A stretch of 64,000 bases of DNA from Kaistia sp. 32K. Lineage in GTDB: Bacteria > Pseudomonadota > Alphaproteobacteria > Rhizobiales > Kaistiaceae. The DNA is taken from contig NZ_AP024269.1 in assembly GCF_016629525.1 (NCBI RefSeq), positions 4,414,001-4,478,000 on the forward strand, given 5' to 3'. This document shows positions 26,410 to 34,715 of this stretch, in pieces. Made by a program: the position numbers and the translations under genes. Numbering within the stretch: the stretch's first letter is position 1; each line of letters begins with the position of its first letter. Under the pieces are notes generated by a model. The model saw only the letters and a program-made list of their open reading frames with translations, did no database searches and had not been told where the DNA came from.

Positions 26410-26450
26410 ACTTGTCCAGTCAACTGTACAAGTGAATTTGGAGATTTCAA
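26410..26450 (-). promoter_or_regulatory. Putative GntR operator and promoter of the nucleoside operon
   Basis: An inverted repeat at 26410-26433 has arms ACTTGT and ACAAGT and an inner CAG/CTG match, which gives a palindrome centred 25 nt upstream of the GntR start. On the - strand TTGAAA (26445-26450), a 16-nt spacer and TACAGT (26423-26428) form a plausible -35/-10 pair, with the -10 inside the palindrome. A repressor bound there would block the promoter. No other palindrome of this quality was noticed in the 255-nt gap. Confidence 0.5.
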
Positions 26451-26652
26451 GCCGTCCCGGTGATTTGCCGCGAAAATTATTCTCCCGTGCCGCGACACAG
26501 CGGAATCCACGCCCGCGCCGTCGCGACGGCGCAGCAACAAACGGGCCAAACGGAAACGCCCCGCGCCCGCCGGCAAGGCGGTCGCGAGGGTTCTTTTTGT
26601 CGATGCGGAAGTGAAGTGCGCTTTGGCGAAAAGGCCGGCGGGTAGAACGGTG

Positions 26653-27477
26653 TCAGCCGATCAGCGCCAGCGTCTCGCCGGCGACCGGCTTGAGGATCTG
26701 AGGCACCGCCGCGACGCGAACGGCGGCGTCGATCGCCGCCTCGTCGGCCGTGTTGAAGGCGAACAGGCCGAAATGATGCGGCACGAGGAACGCCGCGCCG
26801 GCAGCGCCGGCGAGCGCGACAGCCTCGGGAAGCGTCAGATTGCCGGGAATGCCGGCGGCGAGCCGCACAGCGTCGCGGCCGTTGACCGGCAGCAGCGCGA
26901 TATCGGGGCGAAAGGCGCGCACCGCCTCGGCGAGGCCGTCGAACGGGATGGTGTCGCCGGAATGATAGAGGCGGAAGCCACCGGCGCGGATGCCGTAGCC
27001 GAGAAAGACGAACCGGCGCTCCGCGTCGCGCTCCAGCGTCTCATGCGCCGCCGGGAACATCGTGATGGTGATTCCCTCCAGAGGGTCAAAAGTCTCGCCG
27101 GCATCGACGCCGATAAGATGAGCCGACTCACCGATACGCTCCCGCGCGACATCCATGCGCGCGGCTGGAACCACAAAGGGAAGATCCGGAAAACGCTCCG
27201 CCAGCGGCCGCAGCGTGTCCGGATCCATGTGGTCGGTATGCGCGTGGGTGACGAGGACGAGGTCCGGCCGCGGCAGCGCCTCGACTGCGATCGGCGGCGA
27301 CATCATCCGGCGATGGTCGTTGGCCTTTCCGGCATATTTCCTCGCCAGGCTGTCCGAGAGATAGGGATCGACGAGGATGCGGTGCCGGCCCGTCTCGATC
27401 CAGAAGCCGGCCTGCCCCAGCCAGAAGAGGCCAGGGCGGCCGGGAGCCGGGAAGCCCGGCTGGCGCTCAATGCGCAT
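26653..27477 (-). CDS. Metallo-beta-lactamase-fold hydrolase (UlaG-like)
   Basis: 274 residues from the ATG at 27477, which overlaps the stop of the preceding dehydrogenase by 11 nt. The zinc motif is THAHTDHMD (HxHxDH), with further metal ligands in AAHETLERDAE and YHSGDT and in VPHHFGLF. The fold and the AGFWIETGRHRILVDPYLSD start resemble UlaG, an L-ascorbate-6-phosphate lactonase. In this operon a lactone or phosphoester of a sugar acid is a plausible substrate; that is inferred. It is the last gene of the - arm of the divergent sugar locus. Confidence 0.85.
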   Translation of the reverse strand: MRIERQPGFPAPGRPGLFWLGQAGFWIETGRHRILVDPYLSDSLARKYAGKANDHRRMMSPPIAVEALPRPDLVLVTHAHTDHMDPDTLRPLAERFPDLPFVVPAARMDVARERIGESAHLIGVDAGETFDPLEGITITMFPAAHETLERDAERRFVFLGYGIRAGGFRLYHSGDTIPFDGLAEAVRAFRPDIALLPVNGRDAVRLAAGIPGNLTLPEAVALAGAAGAAFLVPHHFGLFAFNTADEAAIDAAVRVAAVPQILKPVAGETLALIG

Positions 27478-28402
27478 CGCGGGCCAGCGCGTCGAGGAGA
27501 TTGGTGACGGCCCGCACGGTCGAGCGCTCGACCGAGGCATCGGTGAAGCCGCCGATATGGCTGGTCAGCACCACCTTCGGATGATCGAGCAGCAGCGAGG
27601 GAGCCGGCGGCTCGGTCTCGAACACGTCGGTCGCGTAGCAGGCGACCCGGCCGGAATCGAGCGCCCGAAGCAGCGCCTCGGCATCGACCAGGCCGGCCCG
27701 CGCCGTATTGACGAGCACCGTCGCCGGCGCCAGCGCGCCGATCCGCTCGGCGGTCATCAGCGGCCGGCCGTCCGCCGGCATCGGCGCATGCAGGCTGACC
27801 GCGTCGACGCCGGTGATCGCTTCATCCAGATCGACGCGGACAAAATTCGGATGGACGACGCGGTCGGCATTGGCGAAGGGATCATAGCCCCGCACCTTGG
27901 CGCCGAGATCGAGGCAGAGCTGCGCCAGCGTGGCGCCGATGGCACCGAGGCCGACGATGCCGATGGTCGCCTCGCACATCTCGCGGCCGATCTGGCGCGG
28001 CCATTGCCCGTTCCGCATGCCCTCATGCGTCCAGACGATCTGGCGCAACCCCGCCAGCGTCAGCGCGAGCGCCAGCTCGGCGACGCCGCGCGCATTGGTG
28101 CCCTCGGCGCGGCGCAGCTCGATGCCGCGATCCTCGATCGCGCGCAGCGGCAGATTGTCGACACCGGTGCCGTTGCGGCTGATGACACGGAGCCGGTCGG
28201 CCGCCTCGAGCACGCGCTCGCTGACCGGCTCGACGCCCGCGAGCCAGCCGACGCAGCCGGGGAGTGCCGCGATCAGCGCCGCCTCGTCGGGAATCGCGCC
28301 CGGCGCCGGCATGGCGAGCGAATAGCCGGCCGCCTCGAGCAGGGCGAGCGCCGGATGGCCGCCCCTCGACAGCGAGCGCGGCGTGATCAGGATCCGATCC
28401 AT
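27467..28402 (-). CDS. D-isomer-specific 2-hydroxyacid dehydrogenase
   Basis: 311 residues, standard for the family, which interconverts 2-hydroxy and 2-oxo acids with NAD(P)H. The Rossmann motif is GIVGLGAIGATLAQLCLDLGAKVRGYDP (about residues 141-168). The catalytic Arg lies in VISRNGTGVDNL and the His in VVLTSHIGGFTDASVERS. It looks closest to the phosphoglycerate-dehydrogenase-like group. It starts 3 nt before the end of the next upstream gene region, so it is in one operon with the shikimate-dehydrogenase-like gene. Its 2-oxo or 2-hydroxy acid substrate may be linked with the KDPG-type aldolase product (pyruvate or a 2-keto acid). Confidence 0.88.
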   Translation of the reverse strand: MDRILITPRSLSRGGHPALALLEAAGYSLAMPAPGAIPDEAALIAALPGCVGWLAGVEPVSERVLEAADRLRVISRNGTGVDNLPLRAIEDRGIELRRAEGTNARGVAELALALTLAGLRQIVWTHEGMRNGQWPRQIGREMCEATIGIVGLGAIGATLAQLCLDLGAKVRGYDPFANADRVVHPNFVRVDLDEAITGVDAVSLHAPMPADGRPLMTAERIGALAPATVLVNTARAGLVDAEALLRALDSGRVACYATDVFETEPPAPSLLLDHPKVVLTSHIGGFTDASVERSTVRAVTNLLDALARDAH

Positions 28403-28404
28403 CC

Positions 28405-29355
28405 TCAGCGCCCCGTCGCCCGCGCCGCGATGGCGGCGATCGCGTCGAATTCGGGACCCGAGACCGGGATCTCGATGTCGAACACTTCGGCGATCACCTG
28501 CGTCCAGCCATGGATGAAATAGGTCCAGCCATCCTCGACCTGCAGCCGCAGCGCCGCCTCCTGGGCGCGCGCCTGGTCGAGGAAGACGAGATCGCCGCGA
28601 TAATTGAGCTCCCAGACGACGGCGCGCTCGGGAAAGACGCCCTGGTCGGTCAGCGGCGAACCGGGCGCGTCCTTGCCGAGGCCGGTAGCGTTGATGACGA
28701 GGCTCGCCGGCTTCATGCCGGCGAGGATCGCGTCATTGTCCTCCGGCCGGGGCGCCAGGCGATATTCGACCGGGATGTCGGTCCCGAGCTGGCGATGGAT
28801 CGCGGCGATATGGTCGAGGCGGGCCTGCGAGCGGTTCGAGACGACGATGCGCGACGGCCGGTCGGCGCCGCGCGAGCGCTGCATCAGATGCCAGGTGAGC
28901 GCGATGGTCGAGCCGCCGGCGCCCATCGAGAAGAGCTCGGCGCCGGTATCGGCGAAATGGTTCGGCGCGAGGAAGCCGTCGATCGAGAGGCCGGACGAGA
29001 TCGGGTCCTTGGCATGGCAGATCAGCCGGCCGTCGCGCTTCGACAGGCAGCTCGTCTCTTCCATCAGCAGCGCATGCGGATCGATCTCGTCGAACATGTC
29101 GCGGCAGGCGGCGAAGAGGTCGAGCTTGTGCGTCGTCACCAGCGCGCCGAGCGAGAGCGGATCGCTCTTCAGGAAGGCGACCGCCTCGCGGTAGCGCTCC
29201 GGCGTGTCGTGCGGCACGAAGTCGATGCCCTTCATCTCGACATCGCCAAGACCGAGATGGCGCGCCCATTCCGGGAACACCTTCATGATCGAGGACTTCG
29301 CGGTGGTGACGCCGATGAAATAGAAGGTCGGCCGCGTCGCGGGCTGGTAGCTCAT
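28405..29355 (-). CDS. Shikimate dehydrogenase-like oxidoreductase
   Basis: 316 residues, longer than a plain AroE (about 270-280). The N-terminal substrate domain keeps the catalytic Lys (GALVTTHKLDLF, near residue 77) and the Asp region; the Rossmann loop is ELFSMGAGGSTIALTW, and NATGLGKDAPGSPL matches the AroE NATxxGM segment. The N-terminal region (FIGVTTAKSSIMKVFPEWARHLGL) fits the family SKSPxxH pattern only loosely. A role outside aromatic synthesis is likely because it sits in a sugar catabolic operon. It may reduce or oxidise a cyclic or linear polyol. The start overlaps the aldolase stop by 4 nt. Confidence 0.8.
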   Translation of the reverse strand: MSYQPATRPTFYFIGVTTAKSSIMKVFPEWARHLGLGDVEMKGIDFVPHDTPERYREAVAFLKSDPLSLGALVTTHKLDLFAACRDMFDEIDPHALLMEETSCLSKRDGRLICHAKDPISSGLSIDGFLAPNHFADTGAELFSMGAGGSTIALTWHLMQRSRGADRPSRIVVSNRSQARLDHIAAIHRQLGTDIPVEYRLAPRPEDNDAILAGMKPASLVINATGLGKDAPGSPLTDQGVFPERAVVWELNYRGDLVFLDQARAQEAALRLQVEDGWTYFIHGWTQVIAEVFDIEIPVSGPEFDAIAAIAARATGR

Positions 29356-29999
29356 GAATTCCCCCGGATCTCGGCGACGCGCGCCACGGCGGCGCGGGCA
29401 TTGGCGGTGATCTTCGACCAGTTGCCGGCGGCGATGTCGGCGCGCGTCGCGATCCAGGTGCCGCCGACCGCCGCCACCTCCTTCAGCGCCAGCCAGTCGG
29501 CCAGATTGCCCATGCTGACGCCGCCGGTCGGGTTGAAGCGGATGCCGGTATGGAGGTACGGCGCGGCGATGTTCTTCAGCATCGACGGGCCGCCCGCCGG
29601 CATGGCCGGGAAGAATTTGACCATTCCGCAGTTGGCACGGAGCGCCGCCTGCAGGTCGGTCGGCGTCATGATCCCGGGCGCGAAGGGCAGGCCGCGTTTG
29701 GCCGCATGCGCCAGCACGGCGGCGTCGAGGCCGGGCGACAGGGCGAAGCGGGCGCCAGCGTCGACCGCCTGGTCGACCTGCGCCTCGTCGAGCACGGTGC
29801 CGGCGCCGACCAGCAACTCCGGCCGCGCCTTGGCGATCGCCTCGATCGTGGCGCGGGCGGCAGGCGTGCGGAAGGTGATCTCGGCGACCGGCAGGCCGCC
29901 CTCGATCAGCGCGTCGGCGAGCGGGATGGCGGCGGCGGGATCGTCGAGAGCGATCACCGGCACCACCGCATGGGCGGAAAGACTATCGAAGATGGACAT
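29352..29999 (-). CDS. eda: 2-dehydro-3-deoxy-phosphogluconate/4-hydroxy-2-oxoglutarate-type aldolase
   Basis: 215 residues, the normal length of class I KDPG/KHG aldolases, which split 2-keto-3-deoxy acids (phosphates) to pyruvate and an aldehyde. The catalytic Glu lies in EITFRTPAA, the GAGTVLDEAQVDQAVDAGA segment is typical, and the Schiff-base Lys is in GMVKFFPA. The C-terminal PTGGVSMGNLADWL phosphate loop is present. It follows the cupin isomerase by 6 nt. It may be a true Eda of the Entner-Doudoroff route or a variant for a different acid sugar. Confidence 0.88.
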   Translation of the reverse strand: MSIFDSLSAHAVVPVIALDDPAAAIPLADALIEGGLPVAEITFRTPAARATIEAIAKARPELLVGAGTVLDEAQVDQAVDAGARFALSPGLDAAVLAHAAKRGLPFAPGIMTPTDLQAALRANCGMVKFFPAMPAGGPSMLKNIAAPYLHTGIRFNPTGGVSMGNLADWLALKEVAAVGGTWIATRADIAAGNWSKITANARAAVARVAEIRGNS

Positions 30000-30005
30000 G
30001 CGGGA

Positions 30006-30626
30006 TCAGTCCTGCGTGGCGAGGATGGCGTCGATCTCGGCTTTTGCGCGAGGACGGTAAGAGGCGTTGGGCACGGCCTTCCAGGCGGCGCCGTCGGCGA
30101 CGATGCGCGTCGCCATGCCGCCGGAGCGGGCGATCAGCCCGTAATCCTGGCCGGAATCGCTCGGATAACAAAAGCTCATGACGAGCGGCGCAGCCCCCGT
30201 ATTGACCGAGCGGTGGATCCAGAGCGGCGGCACATAGACCATGACGCGCGGCGCGATCTCGAGAATCCGGGTCTCGCCTTCGGGCGATTCTAGCAGCATC
30301 ACGCCCTCGCCCGCTTCGCCGTAATAGGTCTCGGGGCGGTTGCCGATCGCGTGGATGTGGCCGCGCGTGACGAAGAACTCGTCGCCGATCCGGCCCGGCT
30401 CCATGAAGGTGGTGCCGAATATCAGGTCGCCGCGCGCCGCGGCCGGGCGCACTTCGTGGACGGTATAGACGACGCGGTCGCCCTCGCGGGCGACGGCCGC
30501 CGCGAAGGCATCGGCGTCGGCGTAGATGCCGCCGAGATCGGCGAGCCGCTTCTCGTAGCGGCCGGTCGGATCCGACAGCACGCCGCTTGCGGGATCGATG
30601 CGGTGGGAGGTGGGAGGAATAGCCAT
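30006..30626 (-). CDS. Cupin-type phosphoglucose isomerase-like protein
   Basis: 206 residues from the ATG at 30626, preceded by GGAGA; an ATG at 30653 lies in the promoter region. The protein fits the cupin glucose-6-phosphate isomerase family (archaeal PgiA type): the metal-binding motif FVTRGHIHAIGNRPETYYGEAGEGVMLLE holds the His, His, Glu ligands, and a second His lies in VYVPPLWIHRSVN. Such enzymes interconvert aldose and ketose phosphates. It is the first gene of the - arm of the divergent sugar locus. The palindromic site GTAGCAACACTAC lies 18 nt upstream of its start. Confidence 0.82.
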   Translation of the reverse strand: MAIPPTSHRIDPASGVLSDPTGRYEKRLADLGGIYADADAFAAAVAREGDRVVYTVHEVRPAAARGDLIFGTTFMEPGRIGDEFFVTRGHIHAIGNRPETYYGEAGEGVMLLESPEGETRILEIAPRVMVYVPPLWIHRSVNTGAAPLVMSFCYPSDSGQDYGLIARSGGMATRIVADGAAWKAVPNASYRPRAKAEIDAILATQD

Positions 30627-30643
30627 GTGGGTGTCTCCAATCG

Positions 30644-30656
30644 GTAGCAACACTAC
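30644..30656. promoter_or_regulatory. Putative RpiR-type operator site A
   Basis: GTAGCAACACTAC, with inverted arms GTAG/CTAC. It lies 18 nt upstream of the cupin isomerase start. It shares the form GTAG-[T/C][A/G][T/A]CA-[G/C]TAC with the sites at 30748 and 35682. Confidence 0.5.
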
Positions 30657-30744
30657 TCAATCGGTATCGCAATGCAACAGGATAGGGCCATCCTCGCGCT
30701 TGTTTTGGTAATTCTGCTCAAAATTCGGCTTGCCACGCGCAGAT

Positions 30745-30763
30745 TATGTAGTATCAGTACATA
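30745..30763. promoter_or_regulatory. Putative RpiR-type operator site B
   Basis: A perfect inverted repeat TATGTA-N7-TACATA, whose core GTAGTATCAGTAC fits the same pattern as sites A and C. It lies 150 nt upstream of the ABC receptor gene and resembles sites of HexR/RpiR-type regulators in outline. Confidence 0.55.
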
Positions 30764-30912
30764 GCCGGCGTGGATCGCGCCGGGCCCTGCCGGGCGCAGG
30801 CCTGTTCGCCCACCGCAATCCGGCCTTGCTCGTCGGGCCTCGCTTTTCGAGTATCCCAGCGGCCGTTCGGCAGTGTACGCCGGCCGCCTCACAAAGCTCT
30901 GGGAGGAGCCTC

Positions 30913-31974
30913 ATGACTATCTCTTCCGCCAAGCCGGCCTCCGGCCTGCGCGCCTCGCTGCTGGCGCTCGCTTCCGCCGCCGCGCTGATCACGGCCGCCG
31001 GCAGCGCCGTCGCCGAGGGCGTCGCGCCGATCGCCGACCGCCCGGAGCCCGTCGCCAACGAGGCCGGCACCAAGGCCAAGATCGCCATCATCGGCTTCTC
31101 CAACAATCCGTACTGGATCGCCGTGCAGAAGGGCGCCGAGACGGCCAACGACGTGCTGAAGTCGCGCGGCGGCGAAGTGCGCTGGATCGTCGGCGGCGCC
31201 AATATCGACGTGCCGACCGTCAACCAGGCGATCAATGCCGCCGCCACCCAGGGCTATAACGGCATCGGCTTCTTCATCGCCGGCGAAGGCAATTGCGCCC
31301 TGATCAAGAACCTCATCGCCGAGAAGAAGATCTCGATCGGCGCCTACAACACGCTCTTCCCCTGCGTCGAGGAAGCCGGCGGCGTCATCAACTACGCGCA
31401 GGATCAGTTCGCGGCCGGCAAGAACGCCGCCGCCGAGCTGGTCAAGGCGGTCGGCGACAAGGAAGGCAAGGTCGGCGTCATCGTCAGCCAGTTCACGGCG
31501 CCGGGTTCCGAGCAACGCCGCAAGGGCTTCGTCGAAGGCCTCGCGGGCTCGAAGCTCTCCGTCGTCAATGACGGCATCGAGGCCAAGGATTCGGCCGGCA
31601 GCACCTTCTCCGCCGCCAAGGACTTCCTGACCTCCACCCCCGACCTCGTCGCCATCTACGCGACGGCCGGCGGACCGTTCGGCGCCGCCCAGGCGGTGAA
31701 GACGGCCGGCAAGCAGGACAGCGTCAAGGTGATCGGCTACGACTTCACCAAGGAGAACGTCGCCGCGATCCACGACGGCAGCATGTTCGGCGTCACCGGC
31801 CAGGACGAGTTCGGCCAGGGCTACAACGTGGCGATCGCGCTGTTCAACGACATCGTCGCGCAGCAGAAGCCCGAAAAGGTCCTGCAGCCGGCCGTCAGCC
31901 TGTTCATGACCAAGGACAATGTCGACCAGCTCGATCCGGAAAAGCTGCCGGTCGGCGCCGTTCCGAAGCTCTGA
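30913..31974 (+). CDS. Ribose-type ABC substrate-binding protein
   Basis: 353 residues from the ATG at 30913, with GGGAGGAG upstream. Signal peptide about residues 1-33 (SLLALASAAALITAAGSAVAEG). The mature protein is a periplasmic binding protein of the RbsB/type 4 group: IAIIGFSNNPYWIAVQKGAETA, VNQAINAAATQGYNGIGFFIAG, GKVGVIVSQFTAPGSEQRRKGFVEGL, KVIGYDFTKENVAAIHDGSMFGVTGQDEFGQGYNVAIAL. It brings a sugar or polyol to the importer encoded by the next two genes. First gene of the + arm. Confidence 0.9.
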   Translation: MTISSAKPASGLRASLLALASAAALITAAGSAVAEGVAPIADRPEPVANEAGTKAKIAIIGFSNNPYWIAVQKGAETANDVLKSRGGEVRWIVGGANIDVPTVNQAINAAATQGYNGIGFFIAGEGNCALIKNLIAEKKISIGAYNTLFPCVEEAGGVINYAQDQFAAGKNAAAELVKAVGDKEGKVGVIVSQFTAPGSEQRRKGFVEGLAGSKLSVVNDGIEAKDSAGSTFSAAKDFLTSTPDLVAIYATAGGPFGAAQAVKTAGKQDSVKVIGYDFTKENVAAIHDGSMFGVTGQDEFGQGYNVAIALFNDIVAQQKPEKVLQPAVSLFMTKDNVDQLDPEKLPVGAVPKL

Positions 31975-31994
31975 CGCGAAGTCTGCCAACCACT

Positions 31995-33599
31995 ATGTCG
32001 AACCGAGCCGAACGAATGCCCGCCGAAGATCCGATTGCCATGGAGAACCCGATCGCCCTGGAAGTCGTCTCCGTCGACAAGCGTTTCGGCTCGGTCCATG
32101 CGCTCGCCGATGTGAGCCTGCAGTTCCGCGCCGGCAGGGTCACCGCCCTGCTCGGCGAGAACGGCGCCGGCAAGTCGACGCTGATCCGCGTCTGCTCCGG
32201 CGTCCATCACCCGGACGCGGGCGAAGTCCGCGTCTCGGGCAAGCCGCAACGCTTGCCCAACGCCCTCGCCGCCAAGGCGATGGGCATCGCGGTCGTCCAT
32301 CAGGAACCGCAGCTGGTCACCCAGATGACGGTGGCCGAGAACATCTTTTTGGCGCGACTGGGTTCGCGCGGCGCAGGCGCCCTGCACAACCGCGCCGGCC
32401 TGGTCAAGGAAGCCGAAAAGCTGCTCGCCAGCCTCGGCCTCGACAAGGAGCTGCCGGATCTTTCGGCTCGCTGCGTCGGCCTTTCCGCCGCCGAGCGCCA
32501 GCTGGTCGAGATCGCCCGCGCGCTCGCCGATGATCCGCATGTGCTCTTCCTCGACGAGCCCAATTCGAGCCTCACCCGCAAGGAAACGGACCGCCTCTTC
32601 GACATCGTGCGTCGGCTGCGCGATCGCGGCACGGCCGTCATCCTCGTCAGCCACCGCCTCGGCGAAGTCTACGAGATCTCCGACGAGGTCATCGTGATGC
32701 GCGACGGCCGCAAGGTCGGCGAGGGCCCGGTCGACGTGCTGCCGAAGCAGAAGGCGATCCAGCTGATGGCCGGCGAACGGCTGAAGGCGGCGCTCGACCT
32801 CGCCGAAAGCGCGCCGCCGCCGCCCGCCCCCGGCGCCGTGCCGGTGCTTTCCGTGCGCAACGCCTCCGGCCTCACCTTCTCCGACGTCTCCTTCGACATC
32901 CACGCCGGCGAGATCGTCGGCATGGCGGGCCTGGTCGGTTCCGGCCGCACCGAGATCATCCGCGCCATCCTCGGCGCCGACCCGCTCTTCTCAGGCGACA
33001 TCCGCCTAAAGGGACACCCGGTCCGCTTCGGCTCGCCGCATGCGGCGCTGAAGGGCGGCATCGCCTTCATCAGCGAGGAGCGGCGCACCTCCGTCTTCTA
33101 CGGCCACGACATCAGCTTCAACATGACGTCGAGCGTGCTGCAGCGCTTCGGCCGCTTCGGCTTCTTCAGCGAGCGCAAGCGGCGCGCCTTCGCGCAGAAG
33201 AGCGCCGACGAGATCGGCGTCAAGGCCGGCAATGTCGGGGTCGGCATCCGCACGCTCTCGGGCGGCAACCAGCAGAAGGTGCTGCTCGGACGCGCCTTGG
33301 CCTCCAACCCGTCGCTGCTGATCCTCGACGAACCGACCCGCGGCGTCGACGTCCGCACCAAGGCGGACATGTACCGCCTGATCCGCACGCTGGCGCATGA
33401 GCGCGGCCTCGCGGTCTGGTTCGTCTCCTCGGAGATGGACGAGATCCTGCAGCTCGCCGACCGCATCGTCGTCGTGCGCGGCGGCGAGATCGCCGACAGC
33501 CTCGCCCGCGGCCCCGAGGCCGCCCGCGTCGTCGCCTCGGCGCTCGGCGAGAAGATCGAGGACGCCGCGACCACCGCCCTCGCCTCGGACATGACATGA
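31995..33599 (+). CDS. Ribose-type ABC importer ATPase with two ATP-binding domains (RbsA-like)
   Basis: 534 residues. Domain 1 has Walker A GENGAGKST (near 54-62), signature LSAAERQLVEIARAL and an unusual Walker B DEPNSSL instead of DEPTAAL. Domain 2 has the typical degenerate loop GLVGSGRTE, signature LSGGNQQKVLLGRAL and DEPTRGVDVRTKADMY. This is the form of RbsA/MglA. The start may be ATG 31995 or the ATG at 32040 (MENPIALEV), both in frame. It overlaps the permease gene by 4 nt. Confidence 0.92.
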   Translation: MSNRAERMPAEDPIAMENPIALEVVSVDKRFGSVHALADVSLQFRAGRVTALLGENGAGKSTLIRVCSGVHHPDAGEVRVSGKPQRLPNALAAKAMGIAVVHQEPQLVTQMTVAENIFLARLGSRGAGALHNRAGLVKEAEKLLASLGLDKELPDLSARCVGLSAAERQLVEIARALADDPHVLFLDEPNSSLTRKETDRLFDIVRRLRDRGTAVILVSHRLGEVYEISDEVIVMRDGRKVGEGPVDVLPKQKAIQLMAGERLKAALDLAESAPPPPAPGAVPVLSVRNASGLTFSDVSFDIHAGEIVGMAGLVGSGRTEIIRAILGADPLFSGDIRLKGHPVRFGSPHAALKGGIAFISEERRTSVFYGHDISFNMTSSVLQRFGRFGFFSERKRRAFAQKSADEIGVKAGNVGVGIRTLSGGNQQKVLLGRALASNPSLLILDEPTRGVDVRTKADMYRLIRTLAHERGLAVWFVSSEMDEILQLADRIVVVRGGEIADSLARGPEAARVVASALGEKIEDAATTALASDMT

Positions 33600-34684
33600 G
33601 CGCGACCCCGAACGACCCCGCGCTCGCCGGCGGCCCTGACGCCAAGAACAGCCCCTACAGCAAGAACAAGGGAAATAGGATGAGTATCGCCAGCCTGAAG
33701 CGTCTGCCTCTGCTGCGAGGCCAGGAGACCGGGCTGATCGGCGTGATCATCGCCGTGTCGATCGCCTTCTCCTTCGTCAATCCGAGCTTCCTGACGACGG
33801 ACAACCTGCGCAACGTGCTCGTCGCGGTGGCGGTGGTCGGCATCATGGCGATCGGCCAGTGCTTCGTCATCATCTCGCGCGAGATCGACCTCTCGGTCGG
33901 CTCGGTGATGGGTTTGAGCGGCCTCTGCGGCGCCTGGCTGATGGCAGCCGGCCTCAATCCGTGGCTCGCCATCGTGCTGGCGATCGGCGTCGGCGCCACG
34001 GCCGGCCTTATCACCGGCCTGATCGTGGTCGTGTTCCGCGTCAATTCCTTCATCGCGACGCTCGGCATGCTCTCGGTCGCGCGCGGCCTGACCCAGGTGA
34101 TCTCCGGCGGCCTGCCGATCATGGTCGACCCGTCGGTGATGTTCATCGGCCAGGGCAGCTTCCTCGACATCCCGACCCAGGTGCTGATCTTCGTCGGCCT
34201 CGGCATCCTCTGCCAGCTGATCCTGACCCGCAGCGTCGTCGGCCAGCGCATCGTCGCCGTCGGCGACAATGACGAGGCGGCCCGCCTCTCCGGCATCCCG
34301 ATCAACGCCACCCGCATCGCCGTCTTCGTCGCGAGCGGCGCGCTCGCCGCCATCGCCGGCATCGTCTACACGGCGCAGGTCAGCGTCGCCGAGGCGCAGG
34401 CCGGCACCGGCCTCGAGCTCGACGTCATCGCCGCCGTGGTGATCGGCGGCGCCAGCCTCTCCGGCGGCCGCGGCTCGATCCTCGGCGCGATGCTCGGCGC
34501 CTATCTGCTCGGCGCGCTGCGCAACGCCTTCATCCTGCTCGAGCTTTCGCCCTTCCTGCAGCAGATGAGCGTCGGCATGGTGATCGTTCTCGCCGCCATC
34601 TTCGACCAGTTCCGGCAGGGCTCTTTCCGGCATGCGAACGTCATGCAATCGTTCCTGCACAGATTCCGGTTGCGCACGCGGTAG
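33596..34684 (+). CDS. Ribose-type ABC importer permease (RbsC-like)
   Basis: 362 residues from an ATGA overlap with the ATPase; an ATG at 33680 with AAGGGA upstream is an alternative and would remove a charged N-terminal tail of 28 residues. About ten membrane segments. RbsC landmarks: GQCFVIISREIDLSVGSVMGL, RVNSFIATLGMLSVARGL, AVGDNDEAARLSGIPIN and IGGASLSGGRGSILGAMLG. The homodimer forms the channel for the sugar bound by the receptor two genes upstream. The next gene, an RpiR regulator, starts 31 nt after it. Confidence 0.92.
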   Translation: MSATPNDPALAGGPDAKNSPYSKNKGNRMSIASLKRLPLLRGQETGLIGVIIAVSIAFSFVNPSFLTTDNLRNVLVAVAVVGIMAIGQCFVIISREIDLSVGSVMGLSGLCGAWLMAAGLNPWLAIVLAIGVGATAGLITGLIVVVFRVNSFIATLGMLSVARGLTQVISGGLPIMVDPSVMFIGQGSFLDIPTQVLIFVGLGILCQLILTRSVVGQRIVAVGDNDEAARLSGIPINATRIAVFVASGALAAIAGIVYTAQVSVAEAQAGTGLELDVIAAVVIGGASLSGGRGSILGAMLGAYLLGALRNAFILLELSPFLQQMSVGMVIVLAAIFDQFRQGSFRHANVMQSFLHRFRLRTR

Positions 34685-34715
34685 TATCGCGCATCGGCGC
34701 AAGGACCCAACAACG

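Larger units (their letters stand above)
30627..30912. promoter_or_regulatory. Divergent promoter region of the sugar locus
   Basis: 286 nt between the cupin isomerase gene (-) and the ABC receptor gene (+). It is AT-richer than its surroundings from about 30640 to 30770. It contains two related palindromic sites (30644-30656 and 30745-30763) and a direct repeat of CAATCGGTA (near 30638 and 30658). Both directions have good SD sites (GGAGAC for -, GGGAGGAG for +). Confidence 0.6.
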
